32,367 nt of DNA from a virus (IMGVR_UViG_3300034374_001672:1-32367); one strand, 5' to 3'. Counted from the first letter of the stretch, positions 8,585 to 14,572 are shown. Numbers and translations: made by a program. Notes: generated by a model from the sequence alone, not told the origin.

Positions 8585-8613
8585 TTGACATTGTGGGGGG
8601 TATGGTCGTATAG
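8585..8613 (+). promoter_or_regulatory. Candidate early promoter P1
   Basis: TTGACA (8585-8590), an 18-base spacer and TATAGA. The -35 is perfect and the -10 matches four of six. It is preceded by TTTTAC, the same context as other -35 boxes in this region. Confidence 0.35.
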
Positions 8614-8635
8614 AAAATAAAGTCCAAAAAAACAC

Positions 8636-8672
8636 TTGACAAACAGCAATCTAGTCTAATTAAATATTTAAC
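8636..8672 (+). promoter_or_regulatory. Candidate early promoter P2 with overlapping operator-like site
   Basis: TTGACA at 8636-8641 is followed by an AT-rich -10 zone (ATTAAA/TTAAAT near 8659-8664) that coincides with a degenerate copy of the genome palindrome, ATTAAA-TA-TTTAAC at 8659-8672. A protein bound there would block the promoter. Confidence 0.35.
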
Positions 8673-8705
8673 CTCTTTACTCTTTCTACTTGCTTTTGTA
8701 CTCTA

Positions 8706-8829
8706 TTAGTGTTATGGAGTCTATTTAGTAGTGCCTTGATTGGATTCATGCGAAATTAATTGATTTTGTCGAGAGTAAACGCTCAAAACATAGCCTAAAT
8801 GGAGAGATTATGCTTTTTTAGTGTTATGG
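8706..8829 (+). repeat. 12-bp direct repeat TTAGTGTTATGG
   Basis: Exact copies at 8706-8717 and 8818-8829, 112 bases apart, within the control region. No other copy was noticed. They could be iterons or regulator sites; two copies are too few to call an origin. Confidence 0.5.
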
Positions 8830-9014
8830 TACTTACGGATCAATTTCTAGCCATTTAGAGCTCTTTTTAGAGATCCTATGAAGTTTTGTAAAAGTCAAGA
8901 AAAAAATTACATAAAATGAATTTTTTTTGGATAGATTTAAAAATAGATGAAAAAAATACTTGACTTTCTCATAAATTAGAATATTTTAAAATCATTAATA
9001 GGGATTAAAAAAAA

Positions 9015-9038
9015 ATAAAGTTAAATGATTAACTTTTT
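9015..9038. repeat. Genome palindrome, copy 1
   Basis: AAAGTTAA (9017-9024), ATGA, TTAACTTT (9029-9036): the same site with one base off (GTTAAA-TG-ATTAAC). It lies in the control region, 7 bases upstream of the TTGACA at 9044. Confidence 0.65.
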
Positions 9039-9043
9039 TTTAC

Positions 9044-9074
9044 TTGACACATCCAAAAATAATTTTTTACATTT
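9044..9074 (+). promoter_or_regulatory. Candidate promoter for the 9106 gene
   Basis: TTGACA (9044-9049) with TACATT at 18-base spacing, ending about 38 bases before the ATG at 9106. The palindrome copy at 9017-9036 abuts the -35, a position suited to an operator or activator site. Confidence 0.4.
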
Positions 9075-9105
9075 GAACTCAAATTAAATAGAAAGGTAAT
9101 TAATT

Positions 9106-9393
9106 ATGGCTAGTTTAAATAAAATAGGTACTCATGCAACTTCAGTTTACACTCATGAAGATACAACATACGTCAAGTATCATTACACAAACGTTGTCTC
9201 ATTCAATAGAGATGAAATTACATTAAATACAGGCGGATATTTCACGAATACAACTAAGACAAGAATGAACCAAACATCAAACCAATTTGGGTTGGGTTTT
9301 AGGGTTTATCAGAAAAATTTTGATTGGTTCGCTGAATATGACGGAAAGACATTTGAGTTTTTAAAAGATGAATTAACATTGGAAAGGGTTTAA
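9106..9393 (+). CDS. Hypothetical phage protein, 95 aa
   Basis: GAAAGG lies upstream of the ATG. The protein (MASLNKIGTHATSVYTHEDT start) is beta-rich, with YVKYHYTNVVSFN and GFRVYQKNFDWFAEYDGKTF segments, and looks like a small beta-sheet domain. It is the first gene of the rightward operon, so it is probably expressed early. I recall similar small proteins in phage genomes but cannot name a function. Confidence 0.75.
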   Translation: MASLNKIGTHATSVYTHEDTTYVKYHYTNVVSFNRDEITLNTGGYFTNTTKTRMNQTSNQFGLGFRVYQKNFDWFAEYDGKTFEFLKDELTLERV

Positions 9394-9394
9394 A

Positions 9395-9733
9395 ATGGAA
9401 TTTTTAATTATCAGAGATGAAGAAACCATTGGAGGTTTGAAAATCAATATGAATGAACATTCATTGCTAGATTTTAATCAAGACTTAGATTGGTTTTTAG
9501 AAACTAGATTTGAAGAATTTTTTGAAAATATCTGTAAAGATTTTTTAAATAATTTTGATGACTTTGAATTTTTAGGATTGAAAGATAAATTAGTTTCTAT
9601 GGATTTATGGAATAAATGTGATGTGTCTTGTAACGTCTTACAAGATTGTTTTGAGGTGTTAATATTTGGGGATGACGGATTGTTGGAATTTGAAATTAAG
9701 CCTTTGAATGATATTAAATTTTTTGAGGTTTAA
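9395..9733 (+). CDS. Acidic hypothetical protein, 112 aa
   Basis: Starts two bases after the previous stop. It is strongly acidic and Phe-rich (DFNQDLDWFLETRFEEFFEN in the middle), without cysteine pairs or membrane segments. Small acidic early phage proteins often act as DNA mimics or host-enzyme inhibitors; here that is only a composition-based thought. Confidence 0.7.
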   Translation: MEFLIIRDEETIGGLKINMNEHSLLDFNQDLDWFLETRFEEFFENICKDFLNNFDDFEFLGLKDKLVSMDLWNKCDVSCNVLQDCFEVLIFGDDGLLEFEIKPLNDIKFFEV

Positions 9734-9735
9734 AA

Positions 9736-9873
9736 ATGATGGAGGCAAAAATTAAATTAATTGAATGGATGGTATCTCATACAGATGAAAATGAATATTT
9801 TGAGATGGTTGAAAAGTTGGGTTTATGTCCGAAACAATCAGTTATTGAGGTATTATTAGGCATAGGAAAATAG
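9736..9873 (+). CDS. Small hypothetical protein, 45 aa
   Basis: ATG at 9736 just after the previous stop; it encodes MMEAKIKLIEWMVSHTDENE and ends LLGIGK. A double Met at the start leaves the exact start open. It looks helical. Its stop codon ends where the first ribozyme begins (the final G of TAG pairs in stem I), so ribozyme cleavage would cut this mRNA 50 bases after the stop. Confidence 0.6.
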   Translation: MMEAKIKLIEWMVSHTDENEYFEMVEKLGLCPKQSVIEVLLGIGK

Positions 9874-9929
9874 GTTCACTGAAGATGGGTTTTATACCCG
9901 AAACGCTCATTTATTTGAGCGTCTGAATC
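9873..9929 (+). ncRNA. Hammerhead-type self-cleaving ribozyme, copy 1
   Basis: Stem I: GGUUCA (9873-9878) with UGAAUC (9924-9929), 6 bp with one G-U. Core strand CUGAAGA plus an extra U (9879-9886). Stem II: GGGU-UUUAU-ACCC (9887-9899). Then GAA (9900-9902). Stem III: ACGCUCA (9903-9909), loop UUUAUU, UGAGCGU (9916-9922). C at 9923 completes the GUC cleavage triplet; cleavage is expected between 9923 and 9924. Stem I is open, so this is type I. It matches the hammerhead consensus CUGANGA/GAAA/UH except for one extra U before stem II, also present in copy 2. The downstream RNA would have a 25-base leader before the ATG at 9949. Confidence 0.85.
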
Positions 9930-9948
9930 AAATTAGAAAGGTAATAAA

Positions 9949-10518
9949 ATGAGTAAAAAAAACGTAGTTGTAAAACTAGAAAAGCCAACCGATGACGATA
10001 TTAAAAGCGTTATAAAGGCTGGGATTACACATAGTTTAGAACAGGAAAAAATGGCTCAAATTATAGTAGCTGATATTGTCAATATGAACAAACAACATTG
10101 CACAACAAAAATGACTAGGGCGTTGGATGATATTTTTGCGAATGGAGAGGCTGAAGAAATAGACAATACTAAAAAGTTTGTCAAAACTCAGTTGCAAACC
10201 ATCATTAAATCAAAAGCCGTTCAAACAGCTTTATTAGGTGAAGATATTAAATTAAAATCTTTGACTATTAAAAAAGTAAACAACGGGGTTCTAGATGGTG
10301 ATAAATGCCTAAATAAAGACAAATTTCAAGATAAGCACTTAGGTTTGTTTAGGGTTATAATTGAGAGCAAGAAAACAACCCCAAAGTCATTTGATGAGGA
10401 ATTGTCAAAACTTATGGAGAAACATGGCAAACACGCACATGACCTTATAAGTAGTGCTTTGAATTGGTTATCAGTGGAACAAGTTATGGAGGAACTCGAG
10501 ACAAAACAAGTTGCCTAA
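9949..10518 (+). CDS. Hypothetical protein between two hammerhead ribozymes, 189 aa
   Basis: GAAAGG lies upstream of the ATG. A lysine-rich, mainly helical soluble protein (MSKKNVVVKLEKPTDDDIKS start; VIIESKKTTPKSFDEELSKL near the C terminus). No known motif or membrane segment is recognised. It is the only gene between the two ribozymes, so it would be released as a 655-nt monocistronic RNA (9924-10578) with a 5'-hydroxyl and a 2',3'-cyclic phosphate end. A high-level early product, perhaps DNA- or RNA-binding, is a guess from charge and mRNA processing. Confidence 0.8.
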   Translation: MSKKNVVVKLEKPTDDDIKSVIKAGITHSLEQEKMAQIIVADIVNMNKQHCTTKMTRALDDIFANGEAEEIDNTKKFVKTQLQTIIKSKAVQTALLGEDIKLKSLTIKKVNNGVLDGDKCLNKDKFQDKHLGLFRVIIESKKTTPKSFDEELSKLMEKHGKHAHDLISSALNWLSVEQVMEELETKQVA

Positions 10519-10524
10519 TCCTAT

Positions 10525-10584
10525 ATTATACTGAAGATGACCTAATGAGGTCGAAACAGGGGTTTTATATCCCCTGTCTATAAT
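10525..10584 (+). ncRNA. Hammerhead-type self-cleaving ribozyme, copy 2
   Basis: Stem I: AUUAUA (10525-10530) with UAUAAU (10579-10584), then one mismatch and three further possible pairs reaching GG of the downstream GGAGG. Core strand CUGAAGAU (10531-10538). Stem II: GACC-UAAUGA-GGUC (10539-10552). GAA (10553-10555). Stem III: ACAGGGG (10556-10562), 8-base loop, CCCCUGU (10571-10577). C at 10578 completes GUC; cleavage is expected between 10578 and 10579. All stems differ in sequence from copy 1 yet pair in the same places, while the core is identical, which is strong covariation support. Cleavage would leave a 20-base leader with a freed GGAGG before the ATG at 10599. Confidence 0.85.
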
Positions 10585-10598
10585 TTGGAGGAATTATC

Positions 10599-11177
10599 AT
10601 GAACTTAAAACAAATTGAGAAATCAAAGCTATTTCAAGATGATTGGAATAATTGCACTGTAATTGCCTCATCAATAGCTTTTAATTTAGACTATGACAAA
10701 ACAAGTCGATTTTATACCCTACATGGTAGAAAATGGAGAGATGGCTTATATCATTGTGATACTGATAGAATCATCAAACTATTAGCCGAGCAAGAGGGTT
10801 ATGAAGTTGATTTTTTTGCCTTTGATAAACATGAGGCAAAAAGATTGAAAGGCGTTTATAATTGGAAGAGAGGAAAATTTATAAAAAGACCTCATTTTCA
10901 ACGTTATAAATTCCAAGCTGACAAAAAGAATCCAATGGATTTAATGACCTTAACTCACAATCTAACGCCTAATAATCAGCATATGTACTTAGAACGGGGT
11001 AATTATATTCTAGGCTGTCAAGGTCATGTATTAGCTGTTAAAAATGGATTTGTGGAAGATTGGACAGAGGGTAGAAAACATAGAATAAATAAAATTTGGA
11101 AGATAACCAAAACAGGAAAAAAAGTTAAACCTTTAACTTTTTCAGAATACTTCAATAATAGAGAAAGGTTGCTATAA
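10599..11177 (+). CDS. Possible papain-like cysteine peptidase or related protein, 192 aa
   Basis: Strong GGAGG eight bases before the ATG. An N-terminal DDWNNCTVIASSIAFNL places a conserved-looking Cys19 at the start of a helix, and near the C terminus GNYILGCQGHVLAVKNGFVE supplies His143 followed by Asp154 (VEDW). This Cys - His - Asp order, with His in a GHxLAV strand, resembles papain-like folds (C1/C39/NlpC style), but I cannot name the family. A copy of the genome palindrome lies in codons near 174-181 (KVKPLTF). It follows the second ribozyme and its stop overlaps the next ATG. Confidence 0.7.
   Translation: MNLKQIEKSKLFQDDWNNCTVIASSIAFNLDYDKTSRFYTLHGRKWRDGLYHCDTDRIIKLLAEQEGYEVDFFAFDKHEAKRLKGVYNWKRGKFIKRPHFQRYKFQADKKNPMDLMTLTHNLTPNNQHMYLERGNYILGCQGHVLAVKNGFVEDWTEGRKHRINKIWKITKTGKKVKPLTFSEYFNNRERLL
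11119..11142. repeat. Genome palindrome, copy 2
   Basis: AAAAAGTTAAA (11119-11129), CC, TTTAACTTTTT (11132-11142): a perfect 11-bp inverted repeat inside the end of the 192-aa gene, translated as KVKPLTF. Confidence 0.75.
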
Positions 11178-11389
11178 TGAGCAAAGATAAAGTAAATAAA
11201 GTAGTTACAGATATGCAAAAGAAAATAGCTTTAGCTGTTTTAGATGAGATTGAGGAACTTATAAATACAGGCGTGTTTTATAATTCGGGTTGGGATGAAC
11301 CCGAACTAATGAAAGATATGGGTTTTAGGTTTGATGATGATGATTTACTTGGTGGTATTGAATTAGCAAGGGAGTACATCAATGGATAA
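11177..11389 (+). CDS. Acidic hypothetical protein, 70 aa
   Basis: ATG overlaps the previous stop (TAATG). Helical N-terminal half (MSKDKVNKVVTDMQKKIALA) and an acidic end with FDDDD. No motif recognised. It overlaps the start of the next small gene by 8 bases, so it is translated as part of a coupled run. Confidence 0.7.
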   Translation: MSKDKVNKVVTDMQKKIALAVLDEIEELINTGVFYNSGWDEPELMKDMGFRFDDDDLLGGIELAREYING

Positions 11390-11552
11390 GTTTGTAGTAA
11401 TTGCTAATTGGGATTCATGTGATTCAGTGGTTTATGGGTTGTTTGATTCCATTGAAGATGCTAAGGAATTTTGCGATAATTGGAAGTATGATGATTACGA
11501 TTCTAGGCATGAGTTTTATTTAGATATTGAAAAATTGAGGGAGGTAAAATGA
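11382..11552 (+). CDS. Small hypothetical protein, 56 aa
   Basis: ATG at 11382 with GGGAG upstream; reads MDKFVVIANWDSCDSVVYGL and continues FDSIEDAKEFCDNW. The alternation of a strand, a strand and a helix suggests a tiny alpha/beta domain as in other short phage proteins. Overlaps the next ATG (ATGA). Unknown function. Confidence 0.65.
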   Translation: MDKFVVIANWDSCDSVVYGLFDSIEDAKEFCDNWKYDDYDSRHEFYLDIEKLREVK

Positions 11553-11722
11553 ATCACTTATCTGTTTTTCTAGCTATTTGTATAGGATCAATTTTTGGCT
11601 TCTTTATATTAGGTGGTCATTATTTCCTTGTATATCTCAATGTATTATTTCCTAGTTTATTTTGGATTTACATGTTAAGTTTACTGATCAAAAAAATAAA
11701 AGGCTTTATATATGGGACATAG
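11549..11722 (+). CDS. Small membrane protein, 57 aa, two TM segments
   Basis: GGGAGG lies just upstream of ATG 11549. Two hydrophobic segments, about residues 4-22 (LSVFLAICIGSIFGFFILGG) and 27-47 (LVYLNVLFPSLFWIYMLSLL), followed by a basic end (KKIKGF). The topology would allow a holin-like or membrane-anchoring role, but it lies in the early region far from the endolysin, so a role in superinfection exclusion or host takeover is equally possible. Confidence 0.65.
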   Translation: MNHLSVFLAICIGSIFGFFILGGHYFLVYLNVLFPSLFWIYMLSLLIKKIKGFIYGT

Positions 11723-12134
11723 ACAATGTAAAATTTGCTTGGTAATAAAACCAAAAACAGAGGAATTTTTTTATAAATCTGGTGGTGGTGGTAAAAGAAA
11801 AGGATTAGATATAAATGGTAACCCTTACCTAACCCACAAATGTCGAGATTGTTTTTGGACTCATAAAAAGAATTTGCCTAGTGGCAGGATTGCAAATAGA
11901 AAACGATTAAACGCTTATAAATTAAAGGCTAGTTGTAGTTGTGGTTATTCCCTGAAACGAGACAAAGAAAGATTTAGTACAAGGTCGCTGACATTTCACC
12001 ACGAGCATAATAATAAAGTGGCTAATATTTCTAACATGATGAATCATTCATGGAAAAAAATATTAAAAGAAATTAATAAATGTATAATTATATGTTTTAA
12101 TTGCCACATGGCTCTACATGGAAAGGAGGGATAG
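11712..12134 (+). CDS. HNH endonuclease
   Basis: 140 residues. Zinc knuckles Cys6-x2-Cys9 and Cys44-x2-Cys47 precede the HNH core: LTFHHEH (His96/His97), then after a loop IICFNCHMALHG with Asn130, Cys131, His132 and His136. This is the beta-beta-alpha metal nuclease pattern; similar free-standing proteins in phages are homing or packaging/recombination nucleases. It starts inside the preceding membrane-protein gene and is followed by a GGAGGG ribosome site for the next gene. No intron is visible nearby, so it would be free-standing. Confidence 0.83.
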   Translation: MGHRQCKICLVIKPKTEEFFYKSGGGGKRKGLDINGNPYLTHKCRDCFWTHKKNLPSGRIANRKRLNAYKLKASCSCGYSLKRDKERFSTRSLTFHHEHNNKVANISNMMNHSWKKILKEINKCIIICFNCHMALHGKEG

Positions 12135-12332
12135 TTGGATAAAATAAAATATAAAAAGATAGAATTAAATATATCTGAAAAAGTTTTTTCAAAAATGAAA
12201 CAAGATATTATAATTAGAAAGATGGCAGATAATGCCTATGGCTTAAATGACCAAATATTAATTAAGATTGTTAAATACATAACTGACGGAGAAGATAAAG
12301 TTGAAATTAGTTATAAAACTGAGAGGTCTTAA
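12135..12332 (+). CDS. Hypothetical protein, 65 aa, TTG start
   Basis: Uses TTG at 12135 directly after the HNH stop; AAAGGAGGG five bases upstream makes this start credible. Lysine-rich, mostly helical (KIELNISEKVFSKMKQDIII). No motif recognised. Confidence 0.6.
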   Translation: MDKIKYKKIELNISEKVFSKMKQDIIIRKMADNAYGLNDQILIKIVKYITDGEDKVEISYKTERS

Positions 12333-12335
12333 AAT

Positions 12336-12372
12336 ATTGCTTGACTATAATTTATATTATATGTAACTTAAA
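12336..12372 (+). promoter_or_regulatory. Candidate internal promoter
   Basis: GCTTGAC followed by TATAAT (12346-12351). It can be read as a perfect -10 with a poor -35, or as a -35 (TTGACT, 12341-12346) with a -10 near 12364 (TAACTT). The CTTGAC context recalls the boxes in the 8255-9105 control region. It would serve the genes from 12392. Confidence 0.35.
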
Positions 12373-12391
12373 TCTAACAATAGGAGAACTT

Positions 12392-12538
12392 ATGGAGATT
12401 ATATTAATGTTATCTATTATGGCACTTATAATATGGGTTGCTAAATTGAAAACAGACTTAAACATTGAGAGAGCAAAGGTAGATACCTACAGGTATTATT
12501 CTCTCAAACTTAACCATCAAATTAGGGGGATTAAATAA
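12392..12538 (+). CDS. Small single-pass membrane protein, 48 aa
   Basis: I chose ATG 12392 because AGGAG lies 6 bases upstream; the frame is open from a TTG at 12341, but that stretch looks like a promoter. Residues 2-18 (EIILMLSIMALIIWVAK) form one membrane segment, followed by a basic, coiled tail (KLKTDLNIERAKVDTYRYYS). Function unknown. Stop overlaps the next ATG (TAATG). Confidence 0.6.
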   Translation: MEIILMLSIMALIIWVAKLKTDLNIERAKVDTYRYYSLKLNHQIRGIK

Positions 12539-12711
12539 TGCTAAACAAAGTTACAAAAAAAGAGTGTATGGAGGCTATCGAGTATTTATTTACTATGGGT
12601 TATACTTTAGAAATGACTAGCGATAAGCGATTTTATACTGAGATACTACTTAAAAAAGTAGCTAATGATTATAATATTAAACTTGAAGGCATAGATGAGG
12701 TTGATGAATAA
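12538..12711 (+). CDS. Small hypothetical protein, 57 aa
   Basis: ATG at 12538 on the previous stop, preceded by AGGGGG. Reads MLNKVTKKECMEAIEYLFTM and ends acidic (EGIDEVDE). Helical; no family known. The stop overlaps the next start (TAATG). Confidence 0.6.
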   Translation: MLNKVTKKECMEAIEYLFTMGYTLEMTSDKRFYTEILLKKVANDYNIKLEGIDEVDE

Positions 12712-12971
12712 TGAAAACTACTAGCAGTGAATGGAGAGACAAAGAGGCTGACCAGACTATTAAGCATTGTAAGAAATGTAATAAGTGTTGGGAAAGGATG
12801 GATATTGAAAAGTCTAGGTTAGGTGGGCAAACAATAAATAAGTATGTTACGTTTTATGAGGACTTTGTAACATATGGTAAGGCTAAAGTTACTTGCCCTG
12901 TGTGTGAGGGTAAAACATCCCATGCACAAATGCTTAGAGATTTTGTCTTATATGAAATAATAAAAAGTTAA
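12711..12971 (+). CDS. Zinc-ribbon hypothetical protein, 86 aa
   Basis: CKKCNKCW near residues 20-27 and CPVCEGK near 63-69 give two CxxC knuckles for one zinc ion. Such ribbons in phage early regions often mediate nucleic-acid or protein contacts. The last codons, AAA AGT TAA, are formed by copy 3 of the genome palindrome, so the palindrome supplies the stop codon. Confidence 0.7.
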   Translation: MKTTSSEWRDKEADQTIKHCKKCNKCWERMDIEKSRLGGQTINKYVTFYEDFVTYGKAKVTCPVCEGKTSHAQMLRDFVLYEIIKS

Positions 12972-12981
12972 ACGTTTAACT
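12962..12981. repeat. Genome palindrome, copy 3
   Basis: AAAAAGTTAAA (12962-12972), CG, TTTAACT (12975-12981); the perfect symmetric part is 16 bp (12966-12981). It contains the stop codon of the preceding gene and lies just upstream of the ribosome site of the 12998 gene. Confidence 0.75.
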
Positions 12982-12997
12982 AAATAGGAGAACAATA

Positions 12998-13324
12998 ATG
13001 TTAAAGGAAAAACAAAAGATAGCATATCTTGAAACAAAGCAGTACCAAAAAGATTGTACTGAATTTAATAAAGAACTATGTGATTTATTATCTGATTATG
13101 TAAATAGCATGAGCCAATTAAAGTTTGATAAATTTTCTGAGGTTGTGCTACCTACTATATTAATACATCATATTAGTAATTACTTTGAACATCATCTTAT
13201 AAAGAATGAAGAATCTGTAGATGCTTTTGTTGGCAGTATAAAAGATACTATAATGGATAATTGTGGTATAGAACATGAGTGCAATGATTATAAATTCATT
13301 GAGGATTTAGGAGCGATGGCATGA
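12998..13324 (+). CDS. Hypothetical protein, 108 aa
   Basis: TAGGAG precedes the ATG. A helical protein (MLKEKQKIAYLETKQYQKDC; VLPTILIHHISNYFEHHLIK in the middle) with several His and Cys but no recognisable metal motif. Its stop overlaps the methyltransferase start (ATGA), so the two are probably co-expressed. Confidence 0.7.
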   Translation: MLKEKQKIAYLETKQYQKDCTEFNKELCDLLSDYVNSMSQLKFDKFSEVVLPTILIHHISNYFEHHLIKNEESVDAFVGSIKDTIMDNCGIEHECNDYKFIEDLGAMA

Positions 13325-13944
13325 ATGTATTAGAATTGTTCGCAGGTTCAAGATCACTTTCAAAAGTTGCAGAAAAATTAGGTCATAATACCTTTACATC
13401 TGATATAAATAACTTTGATAAGATTGATTATGTAACTAATATAATGGACTTCAACCCCAAGAAAGTACCATTCCAACCCGACTTTATATGGGCATCTGTA
13501 CCCTGCTATACATTTAGTGTAGCATCTATAGGTCATCATTGGAAAGGGGGCAACAGAAGTTATACACCTAAAACCTCAAGTGCATACATGGGATTAGCTA
13601 TAGCCAAAAAAACTATAGAGATTATAAATCACTTTAATCCTAAGTATTATTATATTGAAAATCCTAGAGGCTTATTACGCAAGATGGAGTTTATGCAAGA
13701 CTTACCTAGACATACTGTTTGGTATTGTCAGTATGGAGACGACAGAGCCAAGCCAACCGATTTGTGGACTAACGACAAGTCTTGGATTCCAAAGCCTGTA
13801 TGTAAAAATGGAAACAAGGATTGCCACCACCAACCTGCACCAAGAGGCAGTAGAACAGGCACACAAGGTCTTAAGGGTAATTATGAACGCAGTATAGTGC
13901 CTAAAGACTTATGTTATGATATATTAAAAGATAAGGATGTATAA
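13321..13944 (+). CDS. DNA cytosine-C5 methyltransferase
   Basis: 207 residues. Motif I is NVLELFAGSRSLSKVA (AdoMet loop, about 2-17). Motif IV is ASVPCYTFSVAS with catalytic Cys62. Motif VI is YYIENPRGLLRK with Glu113-Asn114-Pro115. The target-recognition region is short, as in compact phage methylases. It would methylate phage (or host) DNA, for example against restriction; no cognate restriction gene is seen. The target base follows from the PC and ENP motifs; the recognition sequence cannot be read. Confidence 0.85.
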   Translation: MNVLELFAGSRSLSKVAEKLGHNTFTSDINNFDKIDYVTNIMDFNPKKVPFQPDFIWASVPCYTFSVASIGHHWKGGNRSYTPKTSSAYMGLAIAKKTIEIINHFNPKYYYIENPRGLLRKMEFMQDLPRHTVWYCQYGDDRAKPTDLWTNDKSWIPKPVCKNGNKDCHHQPAPRGSRTGTQGLKGNYERSIVPKDLCYDILKDKDV

Positions 13945-14105
13945 TGACCAAGAGTAAAATACTAGCTGAGATACAGCAAGTGATGATAGGATTAGCAGAA
14001 TCAGAGCGTAGGGAGATTTATAAATTTTTATTTGACTTTGTAAATCATAGTGATGATGAGTTAATTAAAATATTAATAAGAGCACAAGAAAAAAGCAGGA
14101 GATAA
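13944..14105 (+). CDS. Small hypothetical protein, 53 aa
   Basis: ATG on the methyltransferase stop (TAATG). Reads MTKSKILAEIQQVMIGLAES, then ERREIYKFLFDFVNHSDDEL; wholly helical, probably a two-helix protein. Unknown. Confidence 0.6.
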   Translation: MTKSKILAEIQQVMIGLAESERREIYKFLFDFVNHSDDELIKILIRAQEKSRR

Positions 14106-14106
14106 T

Positions 14107-14262
14107 ATGGATAAAGAAGATATTATTGAAAGACTAAATGAGATAGAAGATTTAGTAAATTATATGCTATCTAGAGATAAGAATACAAAACTTTCTGATA
14201 TTGAATATTATATTGACACTATCAGTTATGAAATTGAAAAACTAAGATTGGAGTTAAAATGA
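14107..14262 (+). CDS. Small coiled-coil protein, 51 aa
   Basis: CAGGAG lies 8 bases before ATG 14107. Reads MDKEDIIERLNEIEDLVNYM and ends YEIEKLRLELK, heptad-like with acidic and leucine positions. Overlaps the next ATG by 4 bases. Unknown. Confidence 0.6.
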   Translation: MDKEDIIERLNEIEDLVNYMLSRDKNTKLSDIEYYIDTISYEIEKLRLELK

Positions 14263-14555
14263 AAATGCCTAGAGTATATATTAAGGATTATGTTTTAATA
14301 AAATATGAAAAGGAGTCTAGTAAACTTAGAATGTCTGGTGGGAGTTGGACAATTAATGTAGAGAAATTTCCACTTGCAAAGTATCATACTATTCGTTATA
14401 TTACAAGGCAGTATGTCTACGATATAGATACAGAAGATGCACTTGCTAATGGTTTTTTTAAAAATCTAGGTGGTGAAAAGAAATTAGTCGTACCTATTAA
14501 ACATTGGAGAAGAATAGAATATGCCCTATCCCTTTATAAAAAACATATTGCCTAA
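14259..14555 (+). CDS. Hypothetical protein, 98 aa
   Basis: ATGA overlap with the previous gene. Basic, mixed alpha/beta protein (VYIKDYVLIKYEKESSKLRM start; PIKHWRRIEYALSLYKKHIA end). It shows no motif I recognise. Confidence 0.7.
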   Translation: MKMPRVYIKDYVLIKYEKESSKLRMSGGSWTINVEKFPLAKYHTIRYITRQYVYDIDTEDALANGFFKNLGGEKKLVVPIKHWRRIEYALSLYKKHIA

Positions 14556-14572
14556 ACATAAGGAGAATAACA

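Larger units (their letters stand above)
8255..9105. promoter_or_regulatory. 850-bp intergenic control region
   Basis: No convincing gene on either strand. It contains repeated ACTTGACA-type -35 boxes on the plus strand (TTGACA at 8585, 8636 and 9044; TTGACT at 8960), one on the minus strand (8494-8499), a copy of the genome-wide palindrome at 9017-9036 plus a degenerate copy at 8659-8672, direct repeats of TTAGTGTTATGG, and several hairpins. The -10 boxes are weak by eye (e.g. TATAGA, TATTTT, TACATT at 16-18 spacing). It sits where the rightward early operon and leftward terS diverge, so it is the likely main switch; a replication origin here is possible but unproven. Confidence 0.6.

Noticed and set aside
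8419-8613. Plus-strand 64-aa frame with GTG start
   Set aside because: It overlaps promoter boxes and a possible pseudoknot; start support is poor and the protein looks like translated regulatory DNA.
11119-11142. Intrinsic terminator
   Set aside because: A stem followed by T-run is present, but the stem is almost all A-T with a 2-base loop, and the gene continues for 12 more codons.
12341-12391. Longer version of the 48-aa membrane protein from a TTG
   Set aside because: The stretch looks like a promoter (TTGACT/TATAAT) and AGGAG lies before the internal ATG at 12392.
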